Source of the DNA: Parerythrobacter lacustris | GTDB lineage: Bacteria > Pseudomonadota > Alphaproteobacteria > Sphingomonadales > Sphingomonadaceae | Reading direction: 5' to 3' | DNA length: 64,000 nucleotides | Assembly (NCBI RefSeq): GCF_024626475.1 | Contig: NZ_JANKHH010000002.1 | Span: forward strand, 16,589 to 80,588 | Shown here: positions 24,661-36,600 of the stretch, piece by piece | Layout: each line of letters starts with the position of its first letter | How positions within the stretch are numbered: position 1 is the stretch's first letter | Program-made: the position numbers and the translations under genes | Notes under the pieces: model-generated | Database searches by the model: none | The model's input: the letters and a program-made list of their open reading frames with translations, nothing else | Told to the model about the DNA's origin: nothing

Positions 24661-25431
24661 TTGGGATTGTTTGGGCCAAAGTTACCCGTCGATCGGGAAG
24701 AGTTCGACTGGCTGCTGGCCTGCTTTGCATGGCTGCATTCGACAATCGGCAGACGTGACCGAAAAATCGGGTACCAACCGACATTGGTTCTGCCGAGCGA
24801 CGCGGCATTGCTAGGCGCTTCGACGGCGCGAGAACTGTTTGATGCGACCAAACGGCTTGCCGGCCTGGAACAGTGGCATTGCGAACTGGTGAAGGGTGAT
24901 GCGCGAACAGATGTCGAGTACCCCGGTTTGGCTGTTGGGGAATACTCGAACGATCAGGCGCTCGGTACGTTTTCGATCGAGGGCAATGCGCCTGTAATTC
25001 ACTATAATCCCCAACTGTTGAACAAGCCTCATCAGTTGGTTGCGACCTTTGCGCACGAACTGGCCCACCTGTTGATCAACGATTTGGGCGACCCACCGGG
25101 AGGGCCCGATCTACACGAGCATGCGACCGATTGTGCGGCGGTCTATCTCGGGTTCGGCATTTTTCTTGCGAACGGTGCGCGCAATTTTTCGCAGTTTCAG
25201 GATTCCGGAATGCACGGCTGGCAATCCGAGGCGGCGGGCTATCTGTCTGAAAACGCACTCGTGACGGCTCTGGCGATATTCATCTGCCATTTCCACATGG
25301 AAGCGGAGTTCGGCCCATATTTGAAAGCTTACCTGCGCAAGGATTACAAGGCAGCTCACCGCTACATTGCGCGCAAGCATCCAAACATCTCGGATGAAAT
25401 CGATAAGCTGGACCTGGCCGTCTGGAGCTGA
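24661..25431 (+). CDS. Hypothetical protein with HELAH zinc-protease motif
   Basis: 256-residue protein of unknown function. The motif FAHELAHLLIND (about residues 138-149) is an HExxH zinc-binding site, and the acidic/His-containing HEHATDCAAVYLGFG 25 residues later could supply the third ligand, as in gluzincin-type peptidases. There is no signal peptide. The TTG start at 24661 lacks a good ribosome site, so the true start may differ. Base composition is lower in GC than its neighbours, hinting at transfer. Confidence 0.7.
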   Translation: MGLFGPKLPVDREEFDWLLACFAWLHSTIGRRDRKIGYQPTLVLPSDAALLGASTARELFDATKRLAGLEQWHCELVKGDARTDVEYPGLAVGEYSNDQALGTFSIEGNAPVIHYNPQLLNKPHQLVATFAHELAHLLINDLGDPPGGPDLHEHATDCAAVYLGFGIFLANGARNFSQFQDSGMHGWQSEAAGYLSENALVTALAIFICHFHMEAEFGPYLKAYLRKDYKAAHRYIARKHPNISDEIDKLDLAVWS

Positions 25432-25623
25432 GATCCCTGTCCTACAAGCCGGTGTTCCGTTATGAAGTGAGTATGGCTCGATCGGTTCGCATCGTCTCAG
25501 ACTCAACATCGTGCGCGCGTATATTGGCGCAGCGAGACGGGGTAATTGCGCAATGACCCTTGTGTTTCAATTGGACAGGCCGGAACCCTCATGAATGCCG
25601 TCTCCAAGTCACAGGATAGCAGT

Positions 25624-25734
25624 GTCACACGTGTCAACACCCCGGTTTGCGCAATGAGCCGGATGACCCACAAGCCGGGGACGGCGTCAACTTTGTCAAC
25701 TTCCGCACCGCGACTCATTGTCAACACTGTCAAC
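25624..25734 (+). promoter_or_regulatory. Three pairs of GTCAAC-type direct repeats with 9-bp period upstream of lon
   Basis: GTCACA/GTCAAC start at 25624 and 25633, GTCAAC at 25686 and 25695, and GTCAAC at 25720 and 25729. In each pair the two hexamers begin exactly 9 bases apart, with a fuller consensus near GTCAACACC. The array ends 80 bases before the lon ATG and lies in a 383-base stretch (25432-25814) with no convincing gene. It looks like an operator array. Confidence 0.6.
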
Positions 25735-25814
25735 ACCCCCTCCGTTGCGGCGCGTCCACAGCTTCGCCCCTGCGCGGCATTGCAGGGCGGGGCGGGGCTA
25801 CCCATATTCGCCGC

Positions 25815-28208
<2,394 letters not shown>

Positions 28209-28288
28209 GGTTCCGCCGAGACGCCTCACGGTTCGTCGCAAAACGCGGTGAATCGTTCGCTTTGGGACAATGCCGTGGCGAAATGGCT

Positions 28289-28317
28289 TTGACAGGCAGG
28301 GCAAAAATCCCTTGTAT
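28289..28317 (+). promoter_or_regulatory. Candidate promoter for the HU gene
   Basis: TTGACA at 28289-28294 and TTGTAT at 28312-28317 are separated by 17 bases, about 80 bases upstream of the HU start. The -35 is perfect and the -10 is weaker. It is consistent with HU being strongly expressed on its own, as well as by read-through from lon. Confidence 0.55.
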
Positions 28318-28398
28318 CGCGCTTTCGCAAGAAGCGAGTCTACGCTTCCCCGGCAGCAGCGCAGTGCTGGCCGCGAACCAATTGGGGGATAAACAACG

Positions 28399-28671
28399 AT
28401 GAACAAGAACGACCTGATCGCCGCCGTTGCCGAATCGAGCGGCCTGTCGAAGAGCGATGCCGCTGGCGCGGTGGAGGGCGTGTTCGACGCCATCACCCGT
28501 TCGCTTTCGAAGGGCGACGAAGTGCGGCTGGTCGGGTTCGGAACCTTCTCTGTCGCCAAGCGCAAGGCTTCGACCGGCCGCAACCCGCGGACCGGCGAAC
28601 CGATGACGATCAAGGCGTCGAACCAGCCGAAGTTCAAGGCTGGCAAGGGCCTGAAAGACTCGGTCAACTGA
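28399..28671 (+). CDS. HU family DNA-binding protein
   Basis: 90-residue HU-type histone-like protein. It starts MNKNDLIAAVAESSGLSKSD and has the signature GFGTFSVAKRKASTGRNPRTGE in the DNA-binding arm, with the intercalating Pro-containing tip RNPRTGEP. It bends and compacts DNA in the nucleoid. It lies 190 bases after lon with its own candidate promoter and is followed by a strong hairpin. Confidence 0.97.
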   Translation: MNKNDLIAAVAESSGLSKSDAAGAVEGVFDAITRSLSKGDEVRLVGFGTFSVAKRKASTGRNPRTGEPMTIKASNQPKFKAGKGLKDSVN

Positions 28672-28716
28672 TCGAACAGGCTTACCCCTTCGGTCACCGA
28701 CTGAGGGCGATACAAT

Positions 28717-28750
28717 GGGGGCGCCGGTTCAGACCGGTCGCCCCCTTCTG
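28717..28750 (+). terminator. Rho-independent terminator after HU
   Basis: GGGGGCG at 28717 pairs with CGCCCCC, and inside it CCGGT pairs with ACCGG around TCAG, giving a long stem that ends in CTT at 28746. The T-tract is short. It ends the lon-hup unit and lies just before the stop of the convergent lipoprotein gene. Confidence 0.7.
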
Positions 28751-28763
28751 CGTCAGGAAAGCA

Positions 28764-29657
28764 CTAGCGGATGCGGATCAAGGCCGTCGGCGCCTGCGAA
28801 GCATGTGAATTGATCTTCCATTCCAGCGATTTGTCGGAACCTCTTGCCACGGGTCCTTCGTCGGTGTTGTTGGCGAGGATTTCCCCATCGGTGGTCACCA
28901 CAAAGCTTCCGTCGATGAACTGCATCATGTCGTCATCGCCTTTGCCGGCCATGGGGTCTGATGCACCCATGCTCTGTCCGAACAGCAGGAAGGCCGGGCT
29001 AAGCCCGTTCGTGATAGCCTGCGCCGAATAACCCGGCGCATTGATGCGGACTGCACCACTATCGCGCCGGTTGATCTGCACGAAGGGCGGGATGAAATTC
29101 ATCCCCTCGATCGAGGGGAAAGCGAAGTCGTGATCGATCCGGCTGGTGATCCGGTACTTGACGTCGAACACACCGTTGCCGCGATAGACGACGCTCTCCC
29201 ACCCGGCCTGACGCTCGAGCTGCGCGGCGAATTTGTTGCCCGCTTCGGGATCCTTGGGGTCGATCCCGGCGAGCAGGCGGATCATCTGTTCGTTCCGTTC
29301 CTTCTCGGACCTTGCTATTTCTGCGCGCAATTCTTCGTCTTGGCGAATCCTCTCGGCCTTTTCCTCCTCGGTGCAGTCTCGCTGTTCGTAGGTTTCTTCA
29401 TCGAAGCAACTTGGCTCCCACCCGGCCTCAATTGCGGCCTCGTCCACCGGCGTATCGCCCGGTTCCTCGCTCGCAAACTCCTCGCTCATCGGCAGGAACA
29501 GCATCTGGCCATCATAGGTGAAAGTGAAGGTCCCGTCCGACCGCAAGTCGAGCGTCGAGGCGAACTTGCCTGGCAGCAGGATGCAACTGGACAGTGCAAG
29601 GCTCGCAACTGTGAGAGCTACGATGCCGAAATGTCTGGCATTACGAAAGAAAGCCAT
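28764..29657 (-). CDS. Putative lipoprotein, function unknown
   Basis: 297-residue protein with a lipoprotein signal (lipobox LSSC around residue 24, ATG at 29657). The mature part begins with LRSDGTFTFTYDGQML, a beta-strand pattern. An acidic, charged helix-rich middle (DCTEEEKAERIRQDEELRAE) follows, and the C-terminal half is beta-rich (FDVKYRITSRIDHDFAF; DGSFVVTTDGEILANNTDEG). No known domain is recognised with certainty. It lies 20 bases downstream of the rRNA methyltransferase gene on the same strand. Confidence 0.78.
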   Translation of the reverse strand: MAFFRNARHFGIVALTVASLALSSCILLPGKFASTLDLRSDGTFTFTYDGQMLFLPMSEEFASEEPGDTPVDEAAIEAGWEPSCFDEETYEQRDCTEEEKAERIRQDEELRAEIARSEKERNEQMIRLLAGIDPKDPEAGNKFAAQLERQAGWESVVYRGNGVFDVKYRITSRIDHDFAFPSIEGMNFIPPFVQINRRDSGAVRINAPGYSAQAITNGLSPAFLLFGQSMGASDPMAGKGDDDMMQFIDGSFVVTTDGEILANNTDEGPVARGSDKSLEWKINSHASQAPTALIRIR

Positions 29658-29676
29658 GGTGTACCCTCCCGAACGA

Positions 29677-30480
29677 TCAGTCGGGCATACTCCTTCTGGT
29701 GGCGACCGCATAGAGGGCAATCGCGGCTGCGTTCGAGACGTTGAGGCTCTCGATCGCGCTCGAAATCGGCAGTTTCGCCAGCGCATCGCAATGGCCGGCG
29801 ATGTTGTGGCGCAGACCCTCGCCTTCGGCACCCAGAACGATGGCAACCGGCCCGGTCGGCAGCACGGATGCGAAATCATCTTCCGCCTCGCCTGCCAACC
29901 CGATCCGCCAATAGCCAGCGTCTGCCGCCTCTTCGAGCGCGCGGGCGAGATTGACCACCCGCACCCACGGTACGACTTCGAGCGCACCGGAAGCGCTTTT
30001 GCCGACGGTTCCCGACTCGGGCGGTGCGTGCCGGTCCTGCGTAACGATCGCCGCCGCACCGAAAGCCGCAGCCGAGCGCAGGATCGCGCCGACATTGTGC
30101 GGGTCGGTCACCTGGTCGAGAAACACCAGGGGGCCGCCGTCCGACTGCTCGATTGCTTCGTCGAGGAAAACATCCTCCAGGCCCGCACATTCGAGCACCA
30201 GCCCCTGATGCGGCGCGTCGCGAGCCACGAGGCGCGCAAGATCTGCCACATCGGCATATTCGACGGGGAAATCGGGCGGCAACTCACCGTTGAGCGACGC
30301 GACACCTTCGCGGGTAGCCCACAACTTGCGATGGACGCGGTTGGGGTTGAGCAAAGCCGCTTCGACCGCATGACGACCCCACAGACGTACGCTGCCGGTG
30401 CTGGCTTGTCCGCTGCCGCGGCCGCCTTTCATCCGTCCTGCCCTGCCGCGCAGGGCACGCTTGCGTTCACTCTTCGCCAT
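29677..30480 (-). CDS. rlmB: TrmH/RlmB-family 2'-O-ribose methyltransferase
   Basis: 267-residue SPOUT methyltransferase. An N-terminal substrate-binding domain (RLWGRHAVEAALLNPNR) precedes the catalytic knot, with motif 1 at LDQVTDPHNVGAILRSAAAF, motif 2 GPVAIVLGAEGEGLR and motif 3 ESLNVSNAAAIALY. The layout matches RlmB, which modifies G2251 of 23S rRNA, although TrmH-type tRNA specificity cannot be excluded. The ATG at 30480 was chosen over the adjacent in-frame TTG. It is transcribed away from the divergent tRNA-Tyr. Confidence 0.92.
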   Translation of the reverse strand: MAKSERKRALRGRAGRMKGGRGSGQASTGSVRLWGRHAVEAALLNPNRVHRKLWATREGVASLNGELPPDFPVEYADVADLARLVARDAPHQGLVLECAGLEDVFLDEAIEQSDGGPLVFLDQVTDPHNVGAILRSAAAFGAAAIVTQDRHAPPESGTVGKSASGALEVVPWVRVVNLARALEEAADAGYWRIGLAGEAEDDFASVLPTGPVAIVLGAEGEGLRHNIAGHCDALAKLPISSAIESLNVSNAAAIALYAVATRRSMPD

Positions 30481-30636
30481 CAAAACCGTTCCGATATGTC
30501 ATTGTTGCCGCGCCATGCCAGCCCCCCCATTGACAGGCAAGCGCCGCTTCGCCAAAGGGGCGCCTCTCGGTCGGAGGGCCCCCCCTGTGGGGCCGCGCTT
30601 TCAGGCGATTTCGCATCGCCATCCGGCAAGCCAAGT

Positions 30637-30722
30637 GGACAGGTGGCCGAGTGGTTAAAGGCAGCAGACTGTAAATCTGCCCGCGCAAGCGTACGCTGGT
30701 TCGAATCCAGCCCTGTCCACCA
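30637..30722 (+). tRNA. tRNA-Tyr (anticodon GTA)
   Basis: 86-base tRNA including the encoded CCA. The acceptor stem GGACAGG (30637-30643) pairs with CCTGTCC (30712-30718), followed by A and CCA. The anticodon GTA is at 30671-30673 in the loop CTGTAAA. The T arm is GCTGGTTCGAATCCAGC. A long variable arm of the class II type (CCGCGCAAGCGTACG region) is present, as expected for bacterial tRNA-Tyr. Confidence 0.97.
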
Positions 30723-31014
30723 CTTGCCCGCATCTCAGACATGACGATCGCCGATGAGGTCCCTCCAAAGCGCCGCTTTGGAAAAGGATCGCGCATCGAA
30801 GTCGCGCTACGGGGCCGCGCAGGGCATCTTGCGTCACCTGAAATTTCAATCGTTTGCATCGAATGGTTGGCAAGGCTGACCGACCACCGTGATTGATCAG
30901 GTCTCCGCTCTCCTTGGTTAATGCGATTTGGGACCAGATGGGTCCTCAAGGCGGGGCAACTCCAAAGAGACAGCGTTAACGAAATCTTTGGTCCCACTGC
31001 GTAGATCGCTCACC

Positions 31015-31989
31015 ATGAAACGTGAACTCATATCGCTCGAACGTGCGGTCGCCGCCTCCCTGCTGCTTGCGCTGCCAGTCTCGGCTAGTGCAGCAGGGGT
31101 CGATGCCGGCACCCTGATCGAAAACACCGCCACCGCGACTTACGACGCGGGCGAAGGACCGACGACGATCAATTCGAATACGGTGACGCTGAAAGTCGAC
31201 GAACTGCTCGACGTCACCGTATCGTCGCTCGACTCCGGTCCGATCGGGGCAACGCCCGGATCGGTGGTCCTGACTTTCGAAATCACGAACACGGGTAATG
31301 GCCCGGAAGCCTACACACTCACCGCCAATCCTGCGGTTGGAGGGAACGACTTTGACACGGCGATCGACGGTATCGCCGTCGATAGCAACGGCAACGGTGT
31401 TTACGATCCCGGCATCGACCAGATCCTGACCGGGCCGGAAACGACCGCGTTGCTCGATCCGGACGAGAACCTCACGGTCTTCGTCCTCGCCACCGTCCCT
31501 CCGACGGTCGTCGATGGTGACCAATCCACGGTCGATCTGCGCGCCGATGCCGTAACCGGAACCGGGGCGCCCGGTACGACCTTTGCTGGCCAGGGCGTTG
31601 ACGGCAGCGACGCCGTGGTCGGCGCAGGCGGTGCGTCGGACAATGCGACCGGCTCGCTGATCGTCGGCATCACCACCGTCGACCTGACCAAGTCCGCCAC
31701 GGTTGCGGATCCCTTCGGCGGGACCAGCACGGTTCCCGGCTCCACCATCACCTATACCATCACAGCGGTCGTCTCCGGCAGCGGATCGGTCAGCGGGCTG
31801 GTCGTCTCCGACGTCATACCGGCCGGCACCACCTATCGCACCGGAACACTCGCGCTCGACAGCTCTGCGCTGACCGACGCGAGCGGCGACGATGCCGGCG
31901 AGGCTTCGGCCAGCGGCATCAGCGTCGATCTCGGCACGGTCGCTGGCGGTTCGAGCCACGCCGTCACCTTCGAAGTCAGCATCGACTGA
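31015..31989 (+). CDS. Secreted DUF11-type surface protein
   Basis: 324-residue exported protein. The ATG at 31015 gives a signal peptide ending VSASAAG; a longer frame to 30928 is not favoured. The mature part begins IENTATATYDAGEGPTTINS, followed by a beta-sandwich and a DUF11-like repeat (VDLTKSATVADPFGGTSTV, then GSTITYTITAVV and LVVSDVIPAGTTY). It ends HAVTFEVSID, similar to the end of the protein at 32569-33594 (FRVTID). DUF11 domains are common in adhesins. It is the first of five co-directional exported genes. Confidence 0.85.
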   Translation: MKRELISLERAVAASLLLALPVSASAAGVDAGTLIENTATATYDAGEGPTTINSNTVTLKVDELLDVTVSSLDSGPIGATPGSVVLTFEITNTGNGPEAYTLTANPAVGGNDFDTAIDGIAVDSNGNGVYDPGIDQILTGPETTALLDPDENLTVFVLATVPPTVVDGDQSTVDLRADAVTGTGAPGTTFAGQGVDGSDAVVGAGGASDNATGSLIVGITTVDLTKSATVADPFGGTSTVPGSTITYTITAVVSGSGSVSGLVVSDVIPAGTTYRTGTLALDSSALTDASGDDAGEASASGISVDLGTVAGGSSHAVTFEVSID

Positions 31990-32020
31990 ACGTGAAATAA
32001 CAACACCAAGGGTCTGAAAA

Positions 32021-32497
32021 ATGGCATTCCTTCTGAAGATTTTAGCACCTGCCCTGTCGCTGGCACTCTTCGCTGGTCCGACGGTTGCCCAAGAGATGCC
32101 GATCTCGATCGAGGTCGATCTGAAGCTCGAGAAGTCTGTTGTCGATGCAGATGGCAACTCGCGCGTCGAGAGGGTCGAGCCGGATTTGATCGTACCAGGC
32201 GATCGGTTGGTTTTCGGCAGGATCTATCGGAACAGTGGCCCGGAAGCTGTCCCGAATTTCGTCGTAACGAGCCCCGTATCCAGCGCAGTCCGTCTCGCGC
32301 CCGATGCCGATCCCTCGCTGGTCGTCTCGGTCGACGGCGGCAAGAGCTGGGGCGTGCTCTCCGCTCTGACAGTCGCAGCCGAAGACGGTAGCGCACGGCC
32401 CGCCGACCATGCCGATGTCACCCATGTCCGTTGGACGCTGGCGATGGTCGCGCCCGGCGAGACCGGACGGCTCGAGTTTCCCGCAATCATCCGCTGA
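32021..32497 (+). CDS. Small secreted partner protein of the DUF11 cluster
   Basis: 158-residue exported protein with a signal peptide ending GPTVAQ. The mature part is a single beta-sandwich: DLKLEKSVVDADGNSRVERV, PGDRLVFGRIYRNSG, and VVSVDGGKSWGVL, ending TGRLEFPAIIR. Strand pattern and PGDRLVF resemble a lone DUF11-like unit. It lies 31 bases after the first cluster gene and 71 before the next. Its role is unknown; a periplasmic chaperone or minor subunit are possible. Confidence 0.78.
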   Translation: MAFLLKILAPALSLALFAGPTVAQEMPISIEVDLKLEKSVVDADGNSRVERVEPDLIVPGDRLVFGRIYRNSGPEAVPNFVVTSPVSSAVRLAPDADPSLVVSVDGGKSWGVLSALTVAAEDGSARPADHADVTHVRWTLAMVAPGETGRLEFPAIIR

Positions 32498-32568
32498 CCA
32501 GCGGAAGGTAACCGCCAAGCCATCCGGGCGGCAACTTACGCGGATGGTAGACAAAGAGGACCAAACCG

Positions 32569-33594
32569 ATGACACACCGCAAGCAATTGCTGGGGGCAGT
32601 AAGCGCATTTGCGCTCATTGCGTTTACCTCCAGCCCAGTGCTGGCAGCGGGCACCGCTGCCGGCAGTTCCATTACCAACAATGTTTCCGTCTCCTTCGAT
32701 GTGGGTGGCGTGACGCAGACTGCCGTTACCGACGATGACACCTTCACGGTCGACCGCAGGGTCGATGTGACGGTTGCCGAAGTCGGCGGTGCGGCGACCA
32801 GCGTCGCACCGGGCTCGACCGCGCAGGCGACCACCTTCCAGGTGACCAACCTGTCCAACGACACGGTCGATTTCAACCTGTCGCTGGTGCAGTCGGCGAC
32901 CGACGATTTCGATATTGTCAGCCCCGTGTTCTACCTCGACGACGGCGACGGCGTGTTCGATGCCGGCGACACCATTGTCACCTACCTCGATGAAATCGCT
33001 GCAGATGCATCCGTGGTTGTCCATGTGGTGGGCAATATTCCGATCACGGCAACCAACGGCCAGACTGCGGACGTGACACTCGTCGCCGATGCGCATGCCG
33101 GCGGTTCGGCCAGTGCGCTGGGTACCGAACTCACCGCAACTGCCGGTGCTAACACCGCCGGGGTCGATACCGTGCTCGCCGATGCCGCGGCTTCGGGCGA
33201 TGACGGTGCGAACCAGGGCGACCACGCCGATACCGACAGCTACGTCGTTGCCGGTGCAGTTGTCACCGTGTCGAAGACCAGCTCGATCATCGAAGATCCG
33301 GTGAACGGGACGACCAACCCGAAAGCCATTCCGGGTGCAACGATCCAGTACTGCATTACCGTGTCGAACGCTTCGGGCGCGGCAACGGCCACCGACGTTG
33401 CCGTCAACGACGTGCTTCCGGCCGATGTCAGCTATCTTGCAGCCTTCGGTATCTTCGTGGACGGCGACGCGTCGTGCGCCAGCGGGGTTGCAGGTGGCAC
33501 GTACGACGGAGGCACGCATGAAATCGATGCGAGCCTGAGCGACATCGCGGCGACCGAGACTCGCTCGGTCTACTTCCGCGTAACCATCGACTGA
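32569..33594 (+). CDS. Secreted DUF11-type surface protein
   Basis: 341-residue exported protein, signal peptide ending SSPVLAAG. The mature protein begins with a motif like that of the first cluster protein (SSITNNVSVSFDVGGV), then DGDGVFDAGDT, a Ca-binding-like acidic loop. The C-terminal DUF11-like unit (KAIPGATIQYCITVSN, then DVLPADVSYL) is near residue 245. It ends RSVYFRVTID. KAIPGA-type motifs recur in the protein at 38689, so the cluster proteins share a common module. Confidence 0.85.
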   Translation: MTHRKQLLGAVSAFALIAFTSSPVLAAGTAAGSSITNNVSVSFDVGGVTQTAVTDDDTFTVDRRVDVTVAEVGGAATSVAPGSTAQATTFQVTNLSNDTVDFNLSLVQSATDDFDIVSPVFYLDDGDGVFDAGDTIVTYLDEIAADASVVVHVVGNIPITATNGQTADVTLVADAHAGGSASALGTELTATAGANTAGVDTVLADAAASGDDGANQGDHADTDSYVVAGAVVTVSKTSSIIEDPVNGTTNPKAIPGATIQYCITVSNASGAATATDVAVNDVLPADVSYLAAFGIFVDGDASCASGVAGGTYDGGTHEIDASLSDIAATETRSVYFRVTID

Positions 33595-33615
33595 TAGTCG
33601 GCGGATTGAATACCG

Positions 33616-36600
33616 GTGCGTAGGCACCCCTCTTTGCGCGAATGGGCAGCAGCACTCTTGCTAGTGCTGCTGCCATTCGTCGTGCCCGGGGCGGCCAGCG
33701 CACAAACCATTACCAATATTGCCGAAGCCAGGTGGACATTCCAGGGTACCGAGTTTGCGACCGCGTCGAACACGGTCACGCTCCAGGTCGCTGAATCTCC
33801 CCCTGAAATACGTACCTTCAGGCCTTCGCCTGGCAGTGGGTCGGATATTTCCTACTCACCTACACGGTGCGGCAACCAGTCGATCACTGCCACCGGCGCA
33901 TCGGCGGGACAGGTCGTCACTTCCGTGACCGAGACATCGGTGCTGACGGCCGGGCAGACGCTGATCTTCCAGATCCGCGCCGCGGCAGCCAATCTCGATC
34001 CGGGCGCAGTCGACCAACTTTCCGTTATCGTCGAAACTTCGGCCGGCGACCGGGAAGAACTGGTCATTTTCGAGACCGGGCCGGACTCGGGAGTTTTTGT
34101 GGGGGCCATTCCCACTGTCCGGATGCCGCCCATGCCCACCACAAGCGATTGCCGTCTGAGCATCGCCGACGGTCAGACGATCGGCATTTCGGCGCTCCAG
34201 CCCGGCGGTACCGCAACGATTGTCCACGCCGATGTCGAGGTTCTGGCCGATCCCTTCGGTGTGGTGTTCGACAGCGAAACCGGCGAGCCGGTTTCCGGCG
34301 CAGTCGTCTCGCTGGTCAATGCAGCGACCGGGCAGCCCGCAACCGTTTTCGCCGAGGATGGTGTAACCTCCTGGCCCTCAACCGTTATTTCCGGCCAGTC
34401 GATCACCGACGGGGCGGGTAATGCCTACCTTATGGGCGCAGGGGAGTACTGGTTCCCGTTGACCGCGCTCGGGACCTATCGCCTGACCATCCAGCCACCG
34501 ACGCCCTACACCGCGCCGTCGATCGTTCAGCCGCCGCAGCTTGCAACGCTGACGCGGCCCGACGGGCGGCCGTTTATCATCGTTGACGGATCTTACGGCG
34601 GTACATTCCAGCTCAGCGACCCCACTCCGGTCCAGATCGACATACCGCTCGATCGGCCCAGCCTCGCCGTCAGCCTGAGCAAGACCGCGTCGCGCGCCTC
34701 GGCGCAGCCGGGCGATGTGGTGTTCTATAGCATTACCGTACGCAACCAGGATGCCGGACGGGTCAAGCGCGGTGTCACCGTCGCCGACAGCCCGTCGCGC
34801 TGGTTGCGTTTGCGGACGGATTCGGTGCGCATCGACGGTGTGGCGGATCCCGCTGCCGTCTCGACTTCGCCCGACGGTTCGCTGCTGACCTTCAGCCTGG
34901 GCGACATCGCCGGTGGCCAGAGCAAGCGCGTGACCTATGCGATGGTCGTGCGCGCCGATGCCCCTCCGGGCCAGGCGGTGAACCGCGCCGATGCAACCGA
35001 CTCGCTGGGCCGGATGGCGACCGCTTCGGCCTCTGTCGCAATCGAGCGGGAAACCATTGCCGGTCGGATGACGATCATCGGCCGCGTAACGGCGGGGGCC
35101 TGCAGCCTGACTGAACCACGCATCGGCATCCCCGGCGTGCGGGTGATGATGGAAGACGGCAGCTTCGCGGTCACCGATGCCGACGGTCGCTATCATTTCG
35201 AAGGCGTGGTGCCGGGCACGCATGTGGTCCAAGCCTCGCGCATGACGCTGCCCGAAGGCGGCGAGTTCGTCGATTGCCACCGCTCCACCCGCAGCGCGGG
35301 CAGCGCGATTTCGCGCTTCGTGACCGGGCAGGGCGGATCGCTTGCCGTGGCGGATTTCCATGCCACCGTGTCTGAAGCCTATCTGGCAGAGCTGTCGGCG
35401 CAGAAGCCGGGCGATGCCGCCGAAGCACCGCAGGATGCCGAAGCAAGAACCGACGCACCATCTGAGGCTTCGGCCCCCGCCCCGGATACGGACTGGTTGG
35501 CGCTGGGCGACGGCCCGGACGGCTGGCTGACCCCGGAGATCGGCCCGAACCCGCGCGCTCCCGCGATCCGCGTCGCAATCCGCCACCGCAAGGGGCAGAC
35601 CATTGCCTTGCGCGTCGACGGCAAGCCGGTCGACCCGCTCGCATTCGACGGCACCCGCAGTTCCGAAAAGGGCAAATACGCTGTCAGCATGTGGCGCGGG
35701 GTTCCGCTGGTGAACGAACGCACCGTTCTGAGCGCCGACATCATCAACTCCTTCGGCGAGATCAACGAGACGATCACCCGCGAAGTGTTCTTCACCACCA
35801 CCCCGGCGAAGGTCGAGCTGGTCGAAAGCAAGTCGAACCTCGTTGCCGACGGGAAGACCAGGCCGGTGGTCGCAATCCGCGTGCTCGATCGCAACAACCG
35901 CCCGCTGCGCGAAGGCGTTTCGGGTGATTTCACGCTCGGTGCGCCATACCAGAGCGCCGAACAGCTCAAGCGCCAGCAGCTTAACCAGCTGACCGGCCTC
36001 GGCACCTCCTCCGCGCGGTGGGTGATCGAGGGCGACGAGGGCATCGCCCTGATCGAACTCGCACCGACGATGGTCAGCGGCTCGCTGCGGCTCGACTTCC
36101 GCTTCGATGACGGCGAGATCGCCCGCCAGCAGGAACTGGAGGCGTGGATCGTCCCGGGTGACATCGAATGGACCGTGATCGGTCTGGCCGAAGGGTCGGT
36201 CGGGGCACGCACCGTGGCGGACAACATGGAACGCAGCGGCCGGTTCGACAGCGATCTGGGCGACAATGCACGTGTCGCGCTCTATGCCAAGGGCCGGGTG
36301 CTCGGGAAATACCTCGTCACGCTCGCCTACGACAGCGCCAAGCAGCGCGACGACCAGCGTGTGCTCGGCGCGCTCGATCCCGATGCCTACTACACCGTGT
36401 TTGCCGATGGTTCGAGCCGCCGCTTCGATGCGGCGTCGCGCGAGAAGCTCTATGTCCGCATCGAAACCGCGACCTTCTACGCGCTCTACGGCGACTTCGA
36501 GACCGGCTTCGACCAGACCCGGCTCGCCCGCTACAACCGCACCGCGACCGGGGTGAAGGCCGAAGGGCGCTTCGGTGCCGTGCACGCGGAGGGTTTCGCG

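Noticed and set aside
30765..30781. 17-bp palindrome CCAAAGCGCCGCTTTGG after tRNA-Tyr as a terminator
   Set aside because: The stem is followed by A rather than T residues on the plus strand, so a Rho-independent terminator is not supported.
30467..30997. Minus-strand frame containing GWIRTSVRLRGQIYSLL across tRNA-Tyr
   Set aside because: This is translated tRNA antisense, a well-known annotation artefact.
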